Assembly (NCBI GenBank): GCA_020161775.1
Contig: JAIUOW010000015.1
Coordinates: 62,001 to 126,000, forward strand
Source of the DNA: Pseudomonadota bacterium
GTDB lineage: Bacteria > Pseudomonadota > Gammaproteobacteria > Burkholderiales > Burkholderiaceae_C
DNA length: 64,000 nucleotides
Direction: 5' to 3'
Shown piece by piece: positions 15,480 through 24,395 of the stretch (position 1 is the stretch's first letter; each line of letters begins with the position of its first letter). The notes beneath the pieces are model-generated. The model worked only from the letters and a program-made list of their open reading frames with translations. It did not search any database and had not been told where the DNA came from. The translations under genes and the position numbers were made by a program.

Positions 15480-15818
15480 ATGAACACCACCCCATTCTCC
15501 AAGACCGCCACGGGCGTGATTGCGACCGCCGGCTCCACCGCCCACAAGCTCATTGACGCCTACCGCACCGGCGGCGAGCGCCTGAACGACGCGATGACCC
15601 AGCGCTGGGCCAAGGCCCTGAAACAGACCGCGCCCAAGCTGACGCCCGAGACCCGCAAGAACGCGGCCAACGCCCAGAAGGTGTTCAGCGGCTATTACGC
15701 CAAGGGCATCGCCCTGACGGCCGACGGCGCCGCCGTGGTGGTGGACACGCTGGTCGGCGCCGCGCTGGCGACGACGGAAAAGGCCACTGCCTTCGCCGCC
15801 GCCAACCTGCGCAAATAA
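15480..15818 (+). CDS. Small helical Ala/Lys-rich protein, phasin-like
   Basis: This 112-residue protein is rich in Ala, Thr and Lys and predicted almost wholly helical, with an amphipathic alternation like phasins, the small proteins that coat polyhydroxyalkanoate granules. Family assignment is weak. It has its own ribosome binding site (GCGAGGACA) and is followed by a strong terminator at 15838, so it is probably a single-gene transcript. Confidence 0.6.
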   Translation: MNTTPFSKTATGVIATAGSTAHKLIDAYRTGGERLNDAMTQRWAKALKQTAPKLTPETRKNAANAQKVFSGYYAKGIALTADGAAVVVDTLVGAALATTEKATAFAAANLRK

Positions 15819-15837
15819 ACCCGGCTGACACCCGCAA

Positions 15838-15872
15838 AACCCGATGGCAGAATGAGCCGTCGGGTTTTTTTT
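15838..15872 (+). terminator. Intrinsic terminator
   Basis: An 11-bp stem (15838-15848 with 15856-15866, one G-T pair), a 7-base loop, and a run of eight T. It ends the transcript of the small helical protein gene. Confidence 0.85.
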
Positions 15873-15891
15873 CGCATGACAAGGAGACACC

Positions 15892-16368
15892 ATGGCGATC
15901 AGCGTTGACATTGACCTGGGCTACGAATTCACCGTCAAGGCCAAGGCGGCCGATGTGTTTGCCGTCTTGTCGGACGTGCCCACCTCGGTCAGCCATTTCC
16001 CCAAGGTGGACAAGCTCACCGACATGGGCGACGGCGTGTACAAGTGGGAAATGGAAAAAGTCGGCACCGCCCAGGTGAACATCCAGACCGTGTACGCCAG
16101 CAAGTACGTGAGCGACAAGGCCAAGGGCACCGTCAAATGGACGCCCGTCAAGGGCATCGGCAACGCCCAGGTGGGCGGCAGCTGGAAAATCACCGACAAC
16201 AAGGGCAAGTCCACCGCGATTGAGCTGAAGATCAAGGGCACCGTGGACGTTCCGCTGCCCGGCCTGATGAAGATGGTGGTGGGGCCGGTGGTCGAGGGCG
16301 AGTTCGAGAAGCTCGTTGACAAGTACATCGCCAACCTCATCAAGAAGTTCGGTGGCGAAGTCGAATAA
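15892..16368 (+). CDS. SRPBCC (START-like) family protein, CoxG-like
   Basis: This 158-residue protein follows the START/polyketide cyclase pattern: YEFTVKAKAADVFAVLSDVP at the N-terminus, a beta-rich middle, and a long C-terminal helix (EGEFEKLVDKYIANLIKKF). These proteins form a hydrophobic ligand-binding cavity and are related to CoxG and to cyclases, but the ligand is not predictable. The ATG at 15892 follows AAGGAGA. A terminator lies just upstream, so it has its own promoter region. Confidence 0.8.
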   Translation: MAISVDIDLGYEFTVKAKAADVFAVLSDVPTSVSHFPKVDKLTDMGDGVYKWEMEKVGTAQVNIQTVYASKYVSDKAKGTVKWTPVKGIGNAQVGGSWKITDNKGKSTAIELKIKGTVDVPLPGLMKMVVGPVVEGEFEKLVDKYIANLIKKFGGEVE

Positions 16369-16474
16369 CCCCTGCGCCGCGAGCTGACATGCATCCGCGG
16401 TATTGACGCCACGCAGCAGCCCTGAACTTTCGCTACCATCGCCGCCAGTACAGACCAACTGACGGAGCACTGGC

Positions 16475-17287
16475 ATGGCAATGGATGTGATTGACTATGA
16501 AATCCGCGGCGCAGAGATGCAGTTCGTGGAGGTGGAGCTGGACCCGGGCGAGGCCGCCATCGGCGAAGCCGGCAGCATGATGTTCATGGACGCCGGCATC
16601 GGCATGGACACGGTGTTTGGCGACGGCAGCGCGCAGCAGGGGGGCTTTTTCGGCAAGCTCCTGGGCGCGGGCAAGCGGCTGGTCACGGGCGAATCCCTGT
16701 TCACCACCGTTTACAGCAACAACGCATCCACCAAGCAGCGCGTGGCCTTTGCCGCGCCCTACCCCGGCAAGATCCTGCCCATGGACCTGCGCCAGCTGGG
16801 CGGCACCCTGATCTGCCAGAAAGACGCGTTCCTGTGCGCCGCGCGCGGCGTGTCACTGGGCATCGCGCTGCAACAGAAGCTGTCCACCGGCTTCTTCGGC
16901 GGTGAAGGCTTCATCATGCAGAAGCTCGATGGTGATGGCCTGGCCTTCGTGCATGCCGGCGGCACGGTGGTCAAGCGCGAACTGGCCGCGGGGCAGACGC
17001 TGCTGGTGGACACCGGCTGCGTGGTGGCGTACACACCCGGCGTCAACTTTGAAATCCAGTTCGTGGGCAAGATCAAGACGGCCCTGTTTGGCGGCGAAGG
17101 CCTGTTCTTTGCCAGGATGACCGGCCCCGGCACCATCTGGCTGCAAAGCCTGCCGTTCTCGCGCCTGGCGTCACGCGTGTTCGCGGCGGCGCCCCAGCGC
17201 GGCGGCGCGCGCGAGGAAGGCTCGGTGCTTGGCGGCTTTGCCGGTGGCGGGCTGCTGGGCAGTGTGCTGGGCGGCGACGACGAATAA
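16475..17287 (+). CDS. AIM24 / TIGR00266 family protein
   Basis: This 270-residue protein has the family's repeated beta layout: VIDYEIRGAEMQFVEVELDP at the N-terminus, GEAGSMMFMDAGI, then FVHAGGTVVKREL and GQTLLVDTGCVVAYTP. The family is found in bacteria and, as AIM24, in mitochondria; its bacterial role is not settled. The last about 35 residues are glycine-rich (GGFAGGGLLGSVLGGDDE). It is preceded by an unremarkable 106-base gap and followed by a 211-base gap (17288-17498) in which I see nothing beyond the gshA upstream region. Confidence 0.85.
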   Translation: MAMDVIDYEIRGAEMQFVEVELDPGEAAIGEAGSMMFMDAGIGMDTVFGDGSAQQGGFFGKLLGAGKRLVTGESLFTTVYSNNASTKQRVAFAAPYPGKILPMDLRQLGGTLICQKDAFLCAARGVSLGIALQQKLSTGFFGGEGFIMQKLDGDGLAFVHAGGTVVKRELAAGQTLLVDTGCVVAYTPGVNFEIQFVGKIKTALFGGEGLFFARMTGPGTIWLQSLPFSRLASRVFAAAPQRGGAREEGSVLGGFAGGGLLGSVLGGDDE

Positions 17288-17498
17288 GCCGCGGCGGGCT
17301 CAGGCCACGTCCTGCTGCCGGGGTGCGGCTGTCGCAGCGGAAGAACACCGCGTTGCCACCGCCCTATCAGGAAACTGCGGTGCCGTGCCAGCCTGGCCAA
17401 CAACGCCCCCCGGACCGGCAGGCCTATGGCAGGCGACAGCACGCCGGGCGCGGGCGTGTTAACTTTCGCCCCAATACATCCATTCAACAGGGGAAGAC

Positions 17499-19046
17499 AT
17501 GACCGGTTCACAGCAACGGCTGGACGACCTCTCGCCCGCGCGGCTGACGGGCATACGCCGCGGGATCGAGAAGGAAAGCCTGCGCGCGCTGGCTGACGGC
17601 GGGCTGGCCCTGACGCCGCACCCGGCTGCGCTGGGCTCGGCGCTGACGCATCCGCACGTCACCACCGACTACAGCGAATCGCAGCTGGAGCTGATCACCG
17701 GCGTGCATGCGGGCGTCGAGGAATGCCTGGCCGAGCTCACGCAGATCCACCAGTTCACCTACCGCGCCATGCGTGACGCCGGCGATGAAATGCTGTGGGT
17801 GTCCAGCATGCCCTGCGGGCTGCCGCCGGACGAAACCATCCCCATCGGGCGCTATGGCACGTCCAACGTGGGCCGCGCCAAGAGCGTGTACCGCATGGGC
17901 CTGGCGCACCGCTACGGCCGGCGCATGCAGACCATCTCGGGCATCCACTACAACTGGTCCATGCCCGAGGTAAGCAGCAGCCAGTACTTCGCGCTGATCC
18001 GCAACTTCCGCCGCCATGCGTTCTTGCTGCTGTACCTGCTGGGCGCGTCACCGGCCGTGTGTCCGACCTTCGTGGCCGGGCGCCAGCACGAGCTGCAGAC
18101 GCTGGGCGAGCATGCGCTGTACATGCCGCACGGCACGTCGCTGCGCATGGGCCGCCTGGGCTACCAGAGCGATGCGCAGGCCTCGCTGGCCGTGAGCTAC
18201 AACGGCCTGGAAGGCTACGCCGCGTCGCTGCACGAGGCGCTGGTCAAGCCCTACCCGGCCTACGAGGCCGTGGGCATCCGCAATCCGGGTGGCGACTACA
18301 ACCAGCTGGCCACCACGCTGCTGCAGATTGAAAACGAGTTCTACGGCACCATCCGCCCCAAGCGCGTGATCTTCCCCGGCGAACGGCCGCTGCATGCGCT
18401 GCGCGAACGCGGTGTGGAATACGTGGAAGTGCGCCTGCTGGACCTGGACCCTTTCGAGCCCATCGGCATCACCGCGCAGAGCCTGCGCCTGCTGGATGTG
18501 TTTTTGCTGCACTGCCTGCTGGCCGACAGCCCCGACGACACGCCCGCCGAGATCGCCGAACTGAAGAACAACCAGCACCTGACGGCCGCGCGCGGGCGCG
18601 AGAGCGGCCTTTCGCTGCTGCGCAACGGGCGCGAAGTGAAGCTGGTGGACTGGGGCCTGGAACTGATCGACGCCTTCGGCCCCATTGCCAGACGGCTGGA
18701 CGCCGTGCATGGCACGCAGGACTACACCGCCGCCGTGCAGGCCGCCCGCGCGGCCCTGGGCAACCCGGACAGCCTGGCGTCGGCCCGCGTGCTGGCCCGC
18801 ATGGCCAGCCAGCACGGCAATTCATTCATCAGCTTCACGCGCGCGCAATCGCTGCAGGCGCGCGACGCGTTGTGCGCGCTGCCGTTTGCGCCCGCGCTGC
18901 AGGCCCGGTTTGAAGCCATGGCCGCACAGTCGCTGCGCGACCAGCAGGCGATCGAGGCCAGCGACAGCCTGCCGTTCGAGCTGTACCGCCAGCAATATGT
19001 GTCGCCCGAGCGGCTGGTGCCGCGCCGCGAAGCAGCGGTGGCCTGA
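17499..19046 (+). CDS. gshA: Glutamate-cysteine ligase
   Basis: This 515-residue enzyme, close to the usual 518 of the proteobacterial type-1 family, joins L-glutamate and L-cysteine with ATP, the first step of glutathione synthesis in the cytoplasm. Recognisable family segments are GIRRGIEKESLRALADGGL at the N-terminus, DYSESQLELIT, GRYGTSNVGRAKSVYRMGL and SGIHYNWSMP. The ATG at 17499 follows GGGGAAG. Its stop overlaps the next start (TGATG at 19044-19048), coupling it to a serine hydrolase gene. The glutathione synthetase gene is not in this window. Confidence 0.93.
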   Translation: MTGSQQRLDDLSPARLTGIRRGIEKESLRALADGGLALTPHPAALGSALTHPHVTTDYSESQLELITGVHAGVEECLAELTQIHQFTYRAMRDAGDEMLWVSSMPCGLPPDETIPIGRYGTSNVGRAKSVYRMGLAHRYGRRMQTISGIHYNWSMPEVSSSQYFALIRNFRRHAFLLLYLLGASPAVCPTFVAGRQHELQTLGEHALYMPHGTSLRMGRLGYQSDAQASLAVSYNGLEGYAASLHEALVKPYPAYEAVGIRNPGGDYNQLATTLLQIENEFYGTIRPKRVIFPGERPLHALRERGVEYVEVRLLDLDPFEPIGITAQSLRLLDVFLLHCLLADSPDDTPAEIAELKNNQHLTAARGRESGLSLLRNGREVKLVDWGLELIDAFGPIARRLDAVHGTQDYTAAVQAARAALGNPDSLASARVLARMASQHGNSFISFTRAQSLQARDALCALPFAPALQARFEAMAAQSLRDQQAIEASDSLPFELYRQQYVSPERLVPRREAAVA

Positions 19047-20134
19047 TGGCCGCCCCCACGCCCAAGCTGGCCCAGCTGGACGAAGCAGCTGCCTTTGCGC
19101 AGGCGCACGAGGTACCCTGGCCGCGCGATCCGCAGGCGCAGCCTGGCCCCGGCCAGGTGCCGTTTGGCGTGCACCATGAAGACCCCTCGCCCTGGAACCG
19201 CCTGCGCGGCCCGGTGCATGCGCGCGGGCCGGTGTCCGGCGTGGTGTGGCAAGGCGGCCAGGAGCTCAGCGCCTGGGGCGAGCCCGACCGCGCCGACCTG
19301 ACCTTCAGCGTGGCCAAGACCTGCCTGGCCCTGCTGGCCGGCGTGGCCCATGCGCGCGGCCTGCTGCCCGATGTGAACGAGCCCGTGGCGCAGCGCGTCC
19401 CCGGCATCGGCTTTGACGATGCCCACAACCGGCAGGTCACCTGGGCCCACCTGCTGGAGCAGACCAGCGAATGGAGCGGCACCTGCTTCGGCATGCCCGA
19501 CCAGGTGGAGCACCACCGCCATGTGTCGCACGACCCCAAGCCACCCACGGGCCGCAAGGGCGAGGCGCGCACGCTGCAAGCGCCTGGCACCTACTGGGAA
19601 TACAACGACGTGCGCATCAACCAGCTGTCACTGGCGCTGCTGCACCTGTTTGGCCAGGCGCTGCCCGAAGTGCTGCGCGAAGCCATCATGCAGCCCATTG
19701 GCGCCAGCAGCGGCTGGCAATGGGTGGGGTATGACGGCGCATGGGTGGAACTGAACGGCCGGCGTATGCAATCGGTGCCCGGCGGCACGCACTGGGGGGC
19801 GGGCCTGTCGATCAGCGCGCGGGACCAGGCGCGGCTGGCCCAGCTGGTGCTGCAAGGCGGTGCCTGGGGCGGCGTGCAGATCGTGCCGCAGGGCTGGGTG
19901 CAACGCATGCATGAACCCTGCGCGCTGGCGCCGTTTTACGGCTGGCTGACCTGGCTGAACCAGGACGGCACCACCTTCCCCGGCGCGTCCACCCGCGGCG
20001 TGTTCATGGTGGGGGCCGGCGGCCATTACATCTGGACGCTGCCCGAGCACGACGCCGTGGCCGTGGTGCGCTGGCTGAACCCGCCGCGCGCCAGCGCCTT
20101 CATGGCGCGTGTGTCGCGCGCGCTGCAGGGTTAG
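19046..20134 (+). CDS. Beta-lactamase-fold serine hydrolase
   Basis: This 362-residue protein carries the penicillin-binding/beta-lactamase class C signature: SVAK at residues 88-91 as nucleophile motif and a YND triad (TYWEYNDVR, near residue 190). A C-terminal part resembles esterase EstB-type proteins (GVFMVGAGGHYIW). No signal peptide is visible, so it is probably cytoplasmic, unlike true beta-lactamases. It is translationally coupled to gshA. The substrate is unknown; a role in thiol or peptide metabolism is only suggested by the neighbour. Confidence 0.8.
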   Translation: MAAPTPKLAQLDEAAAFAQAHEVPWPRDPQAQPGPGQVPFGVHHEDPSPWNRLRGPVHARGPVSGVVWQGGQELSAWGEPDRADLTFSVAKTCLALLAGVAHARGLLPDVNEPVAQRVPGIGFDDAHNRQVTWAHLLEQTSEWSGTCFGMPDQVEHHRHVSHDPKPPTGRKGEARTLQAPGTYWEYNDVRINQLSLALLHLFGQALPEVLREAIMQPIGASSGWQWVGYDGAWVELNGRRMQSVPGGTHWGAGLSISARDQARLAQLVLQGGAWGGVQIVPQGWVQRMHEPCALAPFYGWLTWLNQDGTTFPGASTRGVFMVGAGGHYIWTLPEHDAVAVVRWLNPPRASAFMARVSRALQG

Positions 20135-20150
20135 GCAGCGCGTTCCCGGG

Positions 20151-21068
20151 TCAGGCGGCGGCCTGCACCCGTGCCTGTGCCTTGCTGACCTCGTTGGCGC
20201 CCTGGGCGCTGCCGCTTTGGGGCACCATCTCGCCCGCGCGGTCCGTCACCTCGGCCAGGCGCGCGGCCAGCTCGCCCGGCACATGCGCGCCGGTGCCGAT
20301 GTGCACGCCCTGCGTGAGCGTGATGTGGGCCGCCTCGAAGGTACCGGCGCCCGCGCACAGCACGGTGCGCGTGGGCGCGTCCTGGCTGGCCATGACCAGC
20401 ATGGCGGGCACCACGGCGGCCGGGTCCAGCGCGCGCAGCACGTCCTCGGGCATCAGGCCTTCGGTCATGCGGGTGGCGGCGGTGGGGGCCAGGCAGTTGA
20501 CGCGGATGTCGTTCTTCGCGCCCTCGATCGACAGCGTCTGCATCAGGCCCACCAGTGCCATCTTGGCCGCACCGTAGTTGGCCTGGCCAAAATTGCCGTA
20601 CAGGCCGCTGGATGACGTGGTCATGACGATGCGGCCGTATTTCTGGGCCACCATCACCGGCCACACGGCCTTGGTGCAATGCACCGCCCCCATCACGTGC
20701 ACATCCATCACCAGGCGAAAGTCGGCGATGTCCATCTTGGCAAAACTCTTGTCGCGCAGGATGCCGGCGTTGTTGACCAGGATGTCCACCCGGCCCCAGG
20801 CGTCCACCGCCTGCTGCACCATGGCCTGCACCGCCGCAAAGTCAGTCACCGACGCGCCGTTGGCCATGGCCTCGCCGCCGGCGGCGCGGATCTCGTCCAC
20901 CACCGCCTGCGCGGCGCTGACAGAGCCACCCGAGCCATCGACCGCGCCGCCCAGGTCGTTGACCAGTACCTTGGCGCCGCTGCGCGCCAGCGCCAGTGCA
21001 TGCTGCTTGCCCAGGCCGCCGCCCGCGCCCGTGACGATGGCCACGCGGCCCTTGAAATCAATGCTCAT
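20151..21068 (-). CDS. Short-chain dehydrogenase (multifunctional-enzyme type 2-like)
   Basis: This 305-residue protein has an NAD(P)-binding TGAGGGLG motif near residue 13, NNAG (about 99-102), and the catalytic Ser-Tyr-Lys set (SSSGLYGNFGQANYGAAK). The N-terminal pattern, with a loop containing LGGAVDGSGGSV, resembles the (3R)-hydroxyacyl-CoA dehydrogenase of peroxisomal multifunctional enzyme 2, so a hydroxyacyl-CoA substrate is likely. A C-terminal extension beyond about residue 250 has no clear domain. It converges with the serine hydrolase gene 17 bases away. Confidence 0.87.
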   Translation of the reverse strand: MSIDFKGRVAIVTGAGGGLGKQHALALARSGAKVLVNDLGGAVDGSGGSVSAAQAVVDEIRAAGGEAMANGASVTDFAAVQAMVQQAVDAWGRVDILVNNAGILRDKSFAKMDIADFRLVMDVHVMGAVHCTKAVWPVMVAQKYGRIVMTTSSSGLYGNFGQANYGAAKMALVGLMQTLSIEGAKNDIRVNCLAPTAATRMTEGLMPEDVLRALDPAAVVPAMLVMASQDAPTRTVLCAGAGTFEAAHITLTQGVHIGTGAHVPGELAARLAEVTDRAGEMVPQSGSAQGANEVSKAQARVQAAA

Positions 21069-21193
21069 CTGTCCCGTCCTGTTGTGTCATGTTGGTGATG
21101 GAGCCGCCGCGCGCAAGCTGGTACGCTCACGGCAGCCCCGCGCAACTGTACTGGACGGCGCCGCCCCAGGCTGAAGCGCAGGTGACTGCACCC

Positions 21194-22093
21194 ATGGCCA
21201 CCCATCCCTCGCCCCAACCCTCCATCCCACCCTCCACCGCCACGCCCCCCGCCCTGCCCCGTGCCGCCGCCAGCGTGGTGCTGCTGCGCGACGCGCCGGG
21301 CGCCGGCCTGCAGGTGCTGCTGCTGCGCCGCCACGGCCGGGCGGCGGTGCTGGGCGGTGCCCATGTGTTCCCCGGCGGCAAGGTAGACGCCGCCGACGCC
21401 GCGCTGGACGCGCCGCAGCACCTGGACCAGACGCCCGCCACGCTGCATGCCAGCCTGGGCGAACCCGCGCTGGACGAGCCCGCCGCCTGCGCCCTGTATG
21501 TGGCCGCGGCGCGCGAGGTGTTTGAGGAATGCGGCGTGCTGATGGTGCACGGCACGCCGCGCCTGCAGCCGGACGACGCGGCCGGGCCCTTCAACGGCAT
21601 GCTGGCGCGCCACGGGCTGCGCCTGGCCACGCGCGACATGGCGCCCTGGTCACGCTGGATCACGCCGGTGGCGTCGACCATGAACAACATGGCCAACAGC
21701 CGGTTTGACACCCGCTTCTTTGTGGCGGTGTTGCCCGCCGGCCAGACGGCGCTGCACGACGGCCACGAGAACACCGAAAGCGCGTGGCTGGGCCCGCGCG
21801 AGGCGCTGCAACGCTATTGGGACGGCGCCATCACCCTGGCCCCGCCGCAGATCATGAGCCTGGCCCATCTGAGCCGCCACGCAGACACGGCCAGCGTGCT
21901 GCACGCAGCGCGGCAACAGCGCCCGCCGGTGATCCAGCCCGAGCCCATCCAGATCGACGGCCTGCGGGCGGTGTGCTATCCCGGGGATGCCAGTCACCCG
22001 GTGCGCGAACGCGCATTGCCGGGGCCGACGCGGCTGGTGTGGCGCAATGAGCGGTTTGAGCCAGTGGACGGATTGGCGGCGCTGCTGGGTTAA
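21194..22093 (+). CDS. NUDIX hydrolase, NUDT19-like
   Basis: The protein of about 299 residues has a split NUDIX box: FPGGKVD (about 54-60) and then AAREVFEECGVL (about 100-111), separated by an insertion. This is the layout of the NUDT19/RP2 type that cleaves nucleoside diphosphate-linked compounds such as CoA derivatives. I chose the ATG at 21194 because a weak AGGTGA precedes it and the residues before it look non-coding; an in-frame ATG at 21089 is possible. It is divergent from the dehydrogenase gene. Confidence 0.82.
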   Translation: MATHPSPQPSIPPSTATPPALPRAAASVVLLRDAPGAGLQVLLLRRHGRAAVLGGAHVFPGGKVDAADAALDAPQHLDQTPATLHASLGEPALDEPAACALYVAAAREVFEECGVLMVHGTPRLQPDDAAGPFNGMLARHGLRLATRDMAPWSRWITPVASTMNNMANSRFDTRFFVAVLPAGQTALHDGHENTESAWLGPREALQRYWDGAITLAPPQIMSLAHLSRHADTASVLHAARQQRPPVIQPEPIQIDGLRAVCYPGDASHPVRERALPGPTRLVWRNERFEPVDGLAALLG

Positions 22094-22136
22094 CAGGCGG
22101 CCACAGGGCGGTCAACCCCACGCCTCCCCGAGCCCG

Positions 22137-22466
22137 TCATTGCGGGCTTGACCCGCAATCCATGCCACGCAAGAGCTGGTGCCACGCCACCGGGTTGGCC
22201 AGCGCGCCGGGCGCGCTGACCACTTCGTTGGCGTGGCGCCAGCTGCAGGCGTGGCGTGGATTGCGGGTCAAGCCCGCAATGACAGCAGGGAATCAGCGCG
22301 GTGGCCACTTCGTTGGCGTGGCGCCAGCTGCGGGCGTGGCATGGATCGCAGGTCAAGCCCGCAATGACAGCAGGGAATCAGCGCGGTGGCCACTTCGTTG
22401 GCGTGGCGCCAGTTGCGGGCGCGGCGTGGATTGCGGGTCAAGCCCGCAATGACAGCAGGGAATCAA
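22137..22466. repeat. 85-bp tandem repeats with an REP-like palindrome
   Basis: Units beginning CCACTTCGTTGGCGTGGCGC start at 22220, 22305 and 22390, exactly 85 bp apart; the third is cut short near 22466. Each contains a palindrome TTGCGGGTCAAGCCCGCAA or a close variant. An inverted copy of the palindrome stands alone at about 22137-22163, so the outer copies could pair into one large hairpin. The array sits between convergent genes (NUDIX gene end 22093 and transpeptidase gene end 22463) and may end transcription in both directions. Confidence 0.85.
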
Positions 22467-23059
22467 TGCGCGGCCAGCAGGCCGTCAATTGAGCCGCTTT
22501 CGGGCAGCACATACACAACCGCATGCCGCCGGCCAATCAGCGGGTCCACCACGGTTTCATAGAAAGCCACCGGCACCACCACGCAGCCCAGCGTGATGCG
22601 GTTGTCGCCAGGGGTGGCGGAGGCCAGGCGCTCTTGGCGGCGTTCGCGCTCGGGCGCGGGGCGCATGCGGTGGATGGCGAAGGCCGACGCATAGTCCACC
22701 CACACCACGCGCTCGCCCTTGAGGTTGCGCCCGGGCTCCGAAATGAAACGGCCCGCGGGCGTGGTTCGGTCCTGCACGCTCAGGCCGCTTTGCACGCGCT
22801 GGGCCACGCCAGGCAGCGTGCCGTCGCCAGGTGTCAGGCCCAGCAGCGCGGGGCTGGCGCCCAGCAACTTTCCATTGCCGTCAAACACGTTCAGCGTGGC
22901 GCCACGCTTGTCCACGATGGCAAAGGGCGCGCCGCCGTGGTCCCCGGCCTCAATCACCCAGCGCGCCAGCTGGCGCACCACCACGTCCTGTGCGGCGGCA
23001 CAGCCACCCGCCAGCGCCAGGCCCGCAAGCATGGCGCGCACCCATTGCAAGGAACGCAT
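22463..23059 (-). CDS. L,D-transpeptidase-like protein (paralogue 1)
   Basis: This 198-residue exported protein (signal about residues 1-23, MLAGLALAGGCAAAQ) is closely similar to the protein at 23688-24395 over the catalytic region: TTPAGRFISEPGRN, VWVDYASAFAIHRM, GDNRITLGCVVVP, VAFYETVV, VVYVLPE. L,D-transpeptidases of the YkuD fold use a His and a Cys in an (S/T)xGC motif to crosslink or modify peptidoglycan in the periplasm. The Cys and the upstream His are kept, but the Asn usually after GCV is Val here. A modified specificity is possible. Its stop lies inside the repeat array. Confidence 0.8.
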   Translation of the reverse strand: MRSLQWVRAMLAGLALAGGCAAAQDVVVRQLARWVIEAGDHGGAPFAIVDKRGATLNVFDGNGKLLGASPALLGLTPGDGTLPGVAQRVQSGLSVQDRTTPAGRFISEPGRNLKGERVVWVDYASAFAIHRMRPAPERERRQERLASATPGDNRITLGCVVVPVAFYETVVDPLIGRRHAVVYVLPESGSIDGLLAAH

Positions 23060-23213
23060 GTGTCCGAATCCCCAAAAGTCCTGCGGGGCATGCTAGGGGT
23101 GGCAATGGGGTTTGGCAACGATTGATACATCTTCGGCGCGCACCCGCGTGCTGGCGTGATTTATTTCCTGTATTTGCGGGCGGAAAAAAGCCGGATCCCA
23201 AAACAGCCCGGCG

Positions 23214-23238
23214 CAAAAAGCCGGGCTGCGCCCGGCTT
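23214..23238 (-). terminator. Intrinsic terminator (minus strand)
   Basis: An 8-bp perfect stem (23219-23226 with 23230-23237) followed on the minus strand by a run of five T (23215-23219). It lies just downstream of the secreted-protein gene ending at 23260. Confidence 0.8.
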
Positions 23239-23259
23239 CCTGCCCGCGGCGTTCACCGC

Positions 23260-23550
23260 TTAGTTGCGGTCGGCCTGGGCATCGCGCTCCACAGGCGTGT
23301 TGTTCAGCGTGTCGCTGGACGAGCCGGTCGAGCCCGTGGGCAGTTGCGTGTTGCTCATGGTCGAATCACCCGCCGGCGTGCCGGTCGAGCCCATGGGCGT
23401 GGCTTGCGTGCTCTGCTGGCCGGCGGCGGTGGCCGGGTCCGAGCCGGTGCTGGGCGGGTTGCTCTGGGCAATGGCCAGGCCGCCGCCAGCAAAGGCAACA
23501 GCGATGGCACCGGCGATCAGGCCCTGGGTCAGTTTGGTCTTGGCAGTCAT
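23260..23550 (-). CDS. Small secreted low-complexity protein
   Basis: This 96-residue protein has a signal-like N-terminus (LIAGAIAVAFAGGGLAIAQS) and a mature part made almost entirely of Ser, Thr, Gly, Pro, Asn and Gln, ending in an acidic tail. No domain. It is probably disordered and periplasmic. It lies between two L,D-transpeptidase-like genes on the same strand, with a terminator directly behind. A link to the cell wall is suggested only by context. Confidence 0.7.
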   Translation of the reverse strand: MTAKTKLTQGLIAGAIAVAFAGGGLAIAQSNPPSTGSDPATAAGQQSTQATPMGSTGTPAGDSTMSNTQLPTGSTGSSSDTLNNTPVERDAQADRN

Positions 23551-23687
23551 GTGTCAATCTCCTGTGGTGATGGCATTGGGCCATCGGGTTGAGGAAGTGA
23601 CCGGCGTTGTGTCCGGCTGAGTTCAGGTTAATGGTCTGGCAAGTGCGCGGGGTCGGTTTGCGGCGACAGCTGCTGTCAGTGCCTGGC

Positions 23688-24395
23688 CTACACCGCAAAC
23701 ACAGCCTCCAGGGGCTTGGTCTCGGGCAGCACATACACAATGCCGTAGCGCTTGTCGAACGCGGGCTTGAGCACCCCTTCGTAAAACGCCACGGGCAGGT
23801 TCACACAGCCGTAGGAGATCCGGTTGTCATCAATGGCGGGCGTGGCCAGGCGCTCCAGGCGGCGCTCTTTCGGGTCGGTCGCGCGCACGCGGTGCATGGA
23901 GACAGCCGCGTCATAGTCCACCCACACCACGTCCTCGCCCAGCGTGTTGCGCCCCGGCTCGGCCACAAAGCGGCCGGCGGGCGTGGTGCGTTCATGCGGC
24001 AGCACCTGGTCAATGGGGCGCTTGCCGATGCCCGGCACGGTGTCGTCGCCCGGCGCATGGCCCAGCAGCACGGGCGAGGCGCCGCGCAGCCGGGCGTCCG
24101 GGCCAAAGACAAATACCTTGGCATTCTTCTTGTCCAGGATGACGAAGTGCAGGCGCTGGTGGTCGCCCGTGCGCGCCACCCACTGCGCCACGCGGCGCGC
24201 GTCATCGGAGGCTTCTTCGCCGGCAAAGTCGGCGGCCACGGGCTGCCAGGGCGCGGGCTGGGTGATGGCGCCGCGCTCGCGCCACAGGCTTTTGCCGGTC
24301 ACGGCCAGCAGCCCGGCCAGCGCGGCCGAGCCCATCAGCACACCGGCCACGACGGCCGTCAGGACGGATCTGGTTTGGGGCGTGAAAAAGGTCAT
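23688..24395 (-). CDS. L,D-transpeptidase-like protein (paralogue 2)
   Basis: This 235-residue protein has an N-terminal membrane segment or signal (VLTAVVAGVLMGSAALAGLL) and a YkuD-like catalytic region: TTPAGRFVAEPGRN, VWVDYDAAVSMHRV, DNRISYGCVNLP. The SYGCVN motif is the standard one with the catalytic Cys. It would act on peptidoglycan in the periplasm. I place the start at 24395 (MTFFTPQTR) because the membrane segment begins right after; a frame opening at 24494 adds 33 unlikely residues. Compare paralogue 1 at 22463. Confidence 0.83.
   Translation of the reverse strand: MTFFTPQTRSVLTAVVAGVLMGSAALAGLLAVTGKSLWRERGAITQPAPWQPVAADFAGEEASDDARRVAQWVARTGDHQRLHFVILDKKNAKVFVFGPDARLRGASPVLLGHAPGDDTVPGIGKRPIDQVLPHERTTPAGRFVAEPGRNTLGEDVVWVDYDAAVSMHRVRATDPKERRLERLATPAIDDNRISYGCVNLPVAFYEGVLKPAFDKRYGIVYVLPETKPLEAVFAV

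Noticed and set aside
22220-22466. Possible CRISPR array
   Set aside because: The units are contiguous, 85 bp long and contain no variable spacers.
22162-22492. Repeat-coded open frames that look like a repeat protein
   Set aside because: They come from the 85-bp tandem array; 85 is not a multiple of three, so the frame changes with each unit, and no start signal is present.
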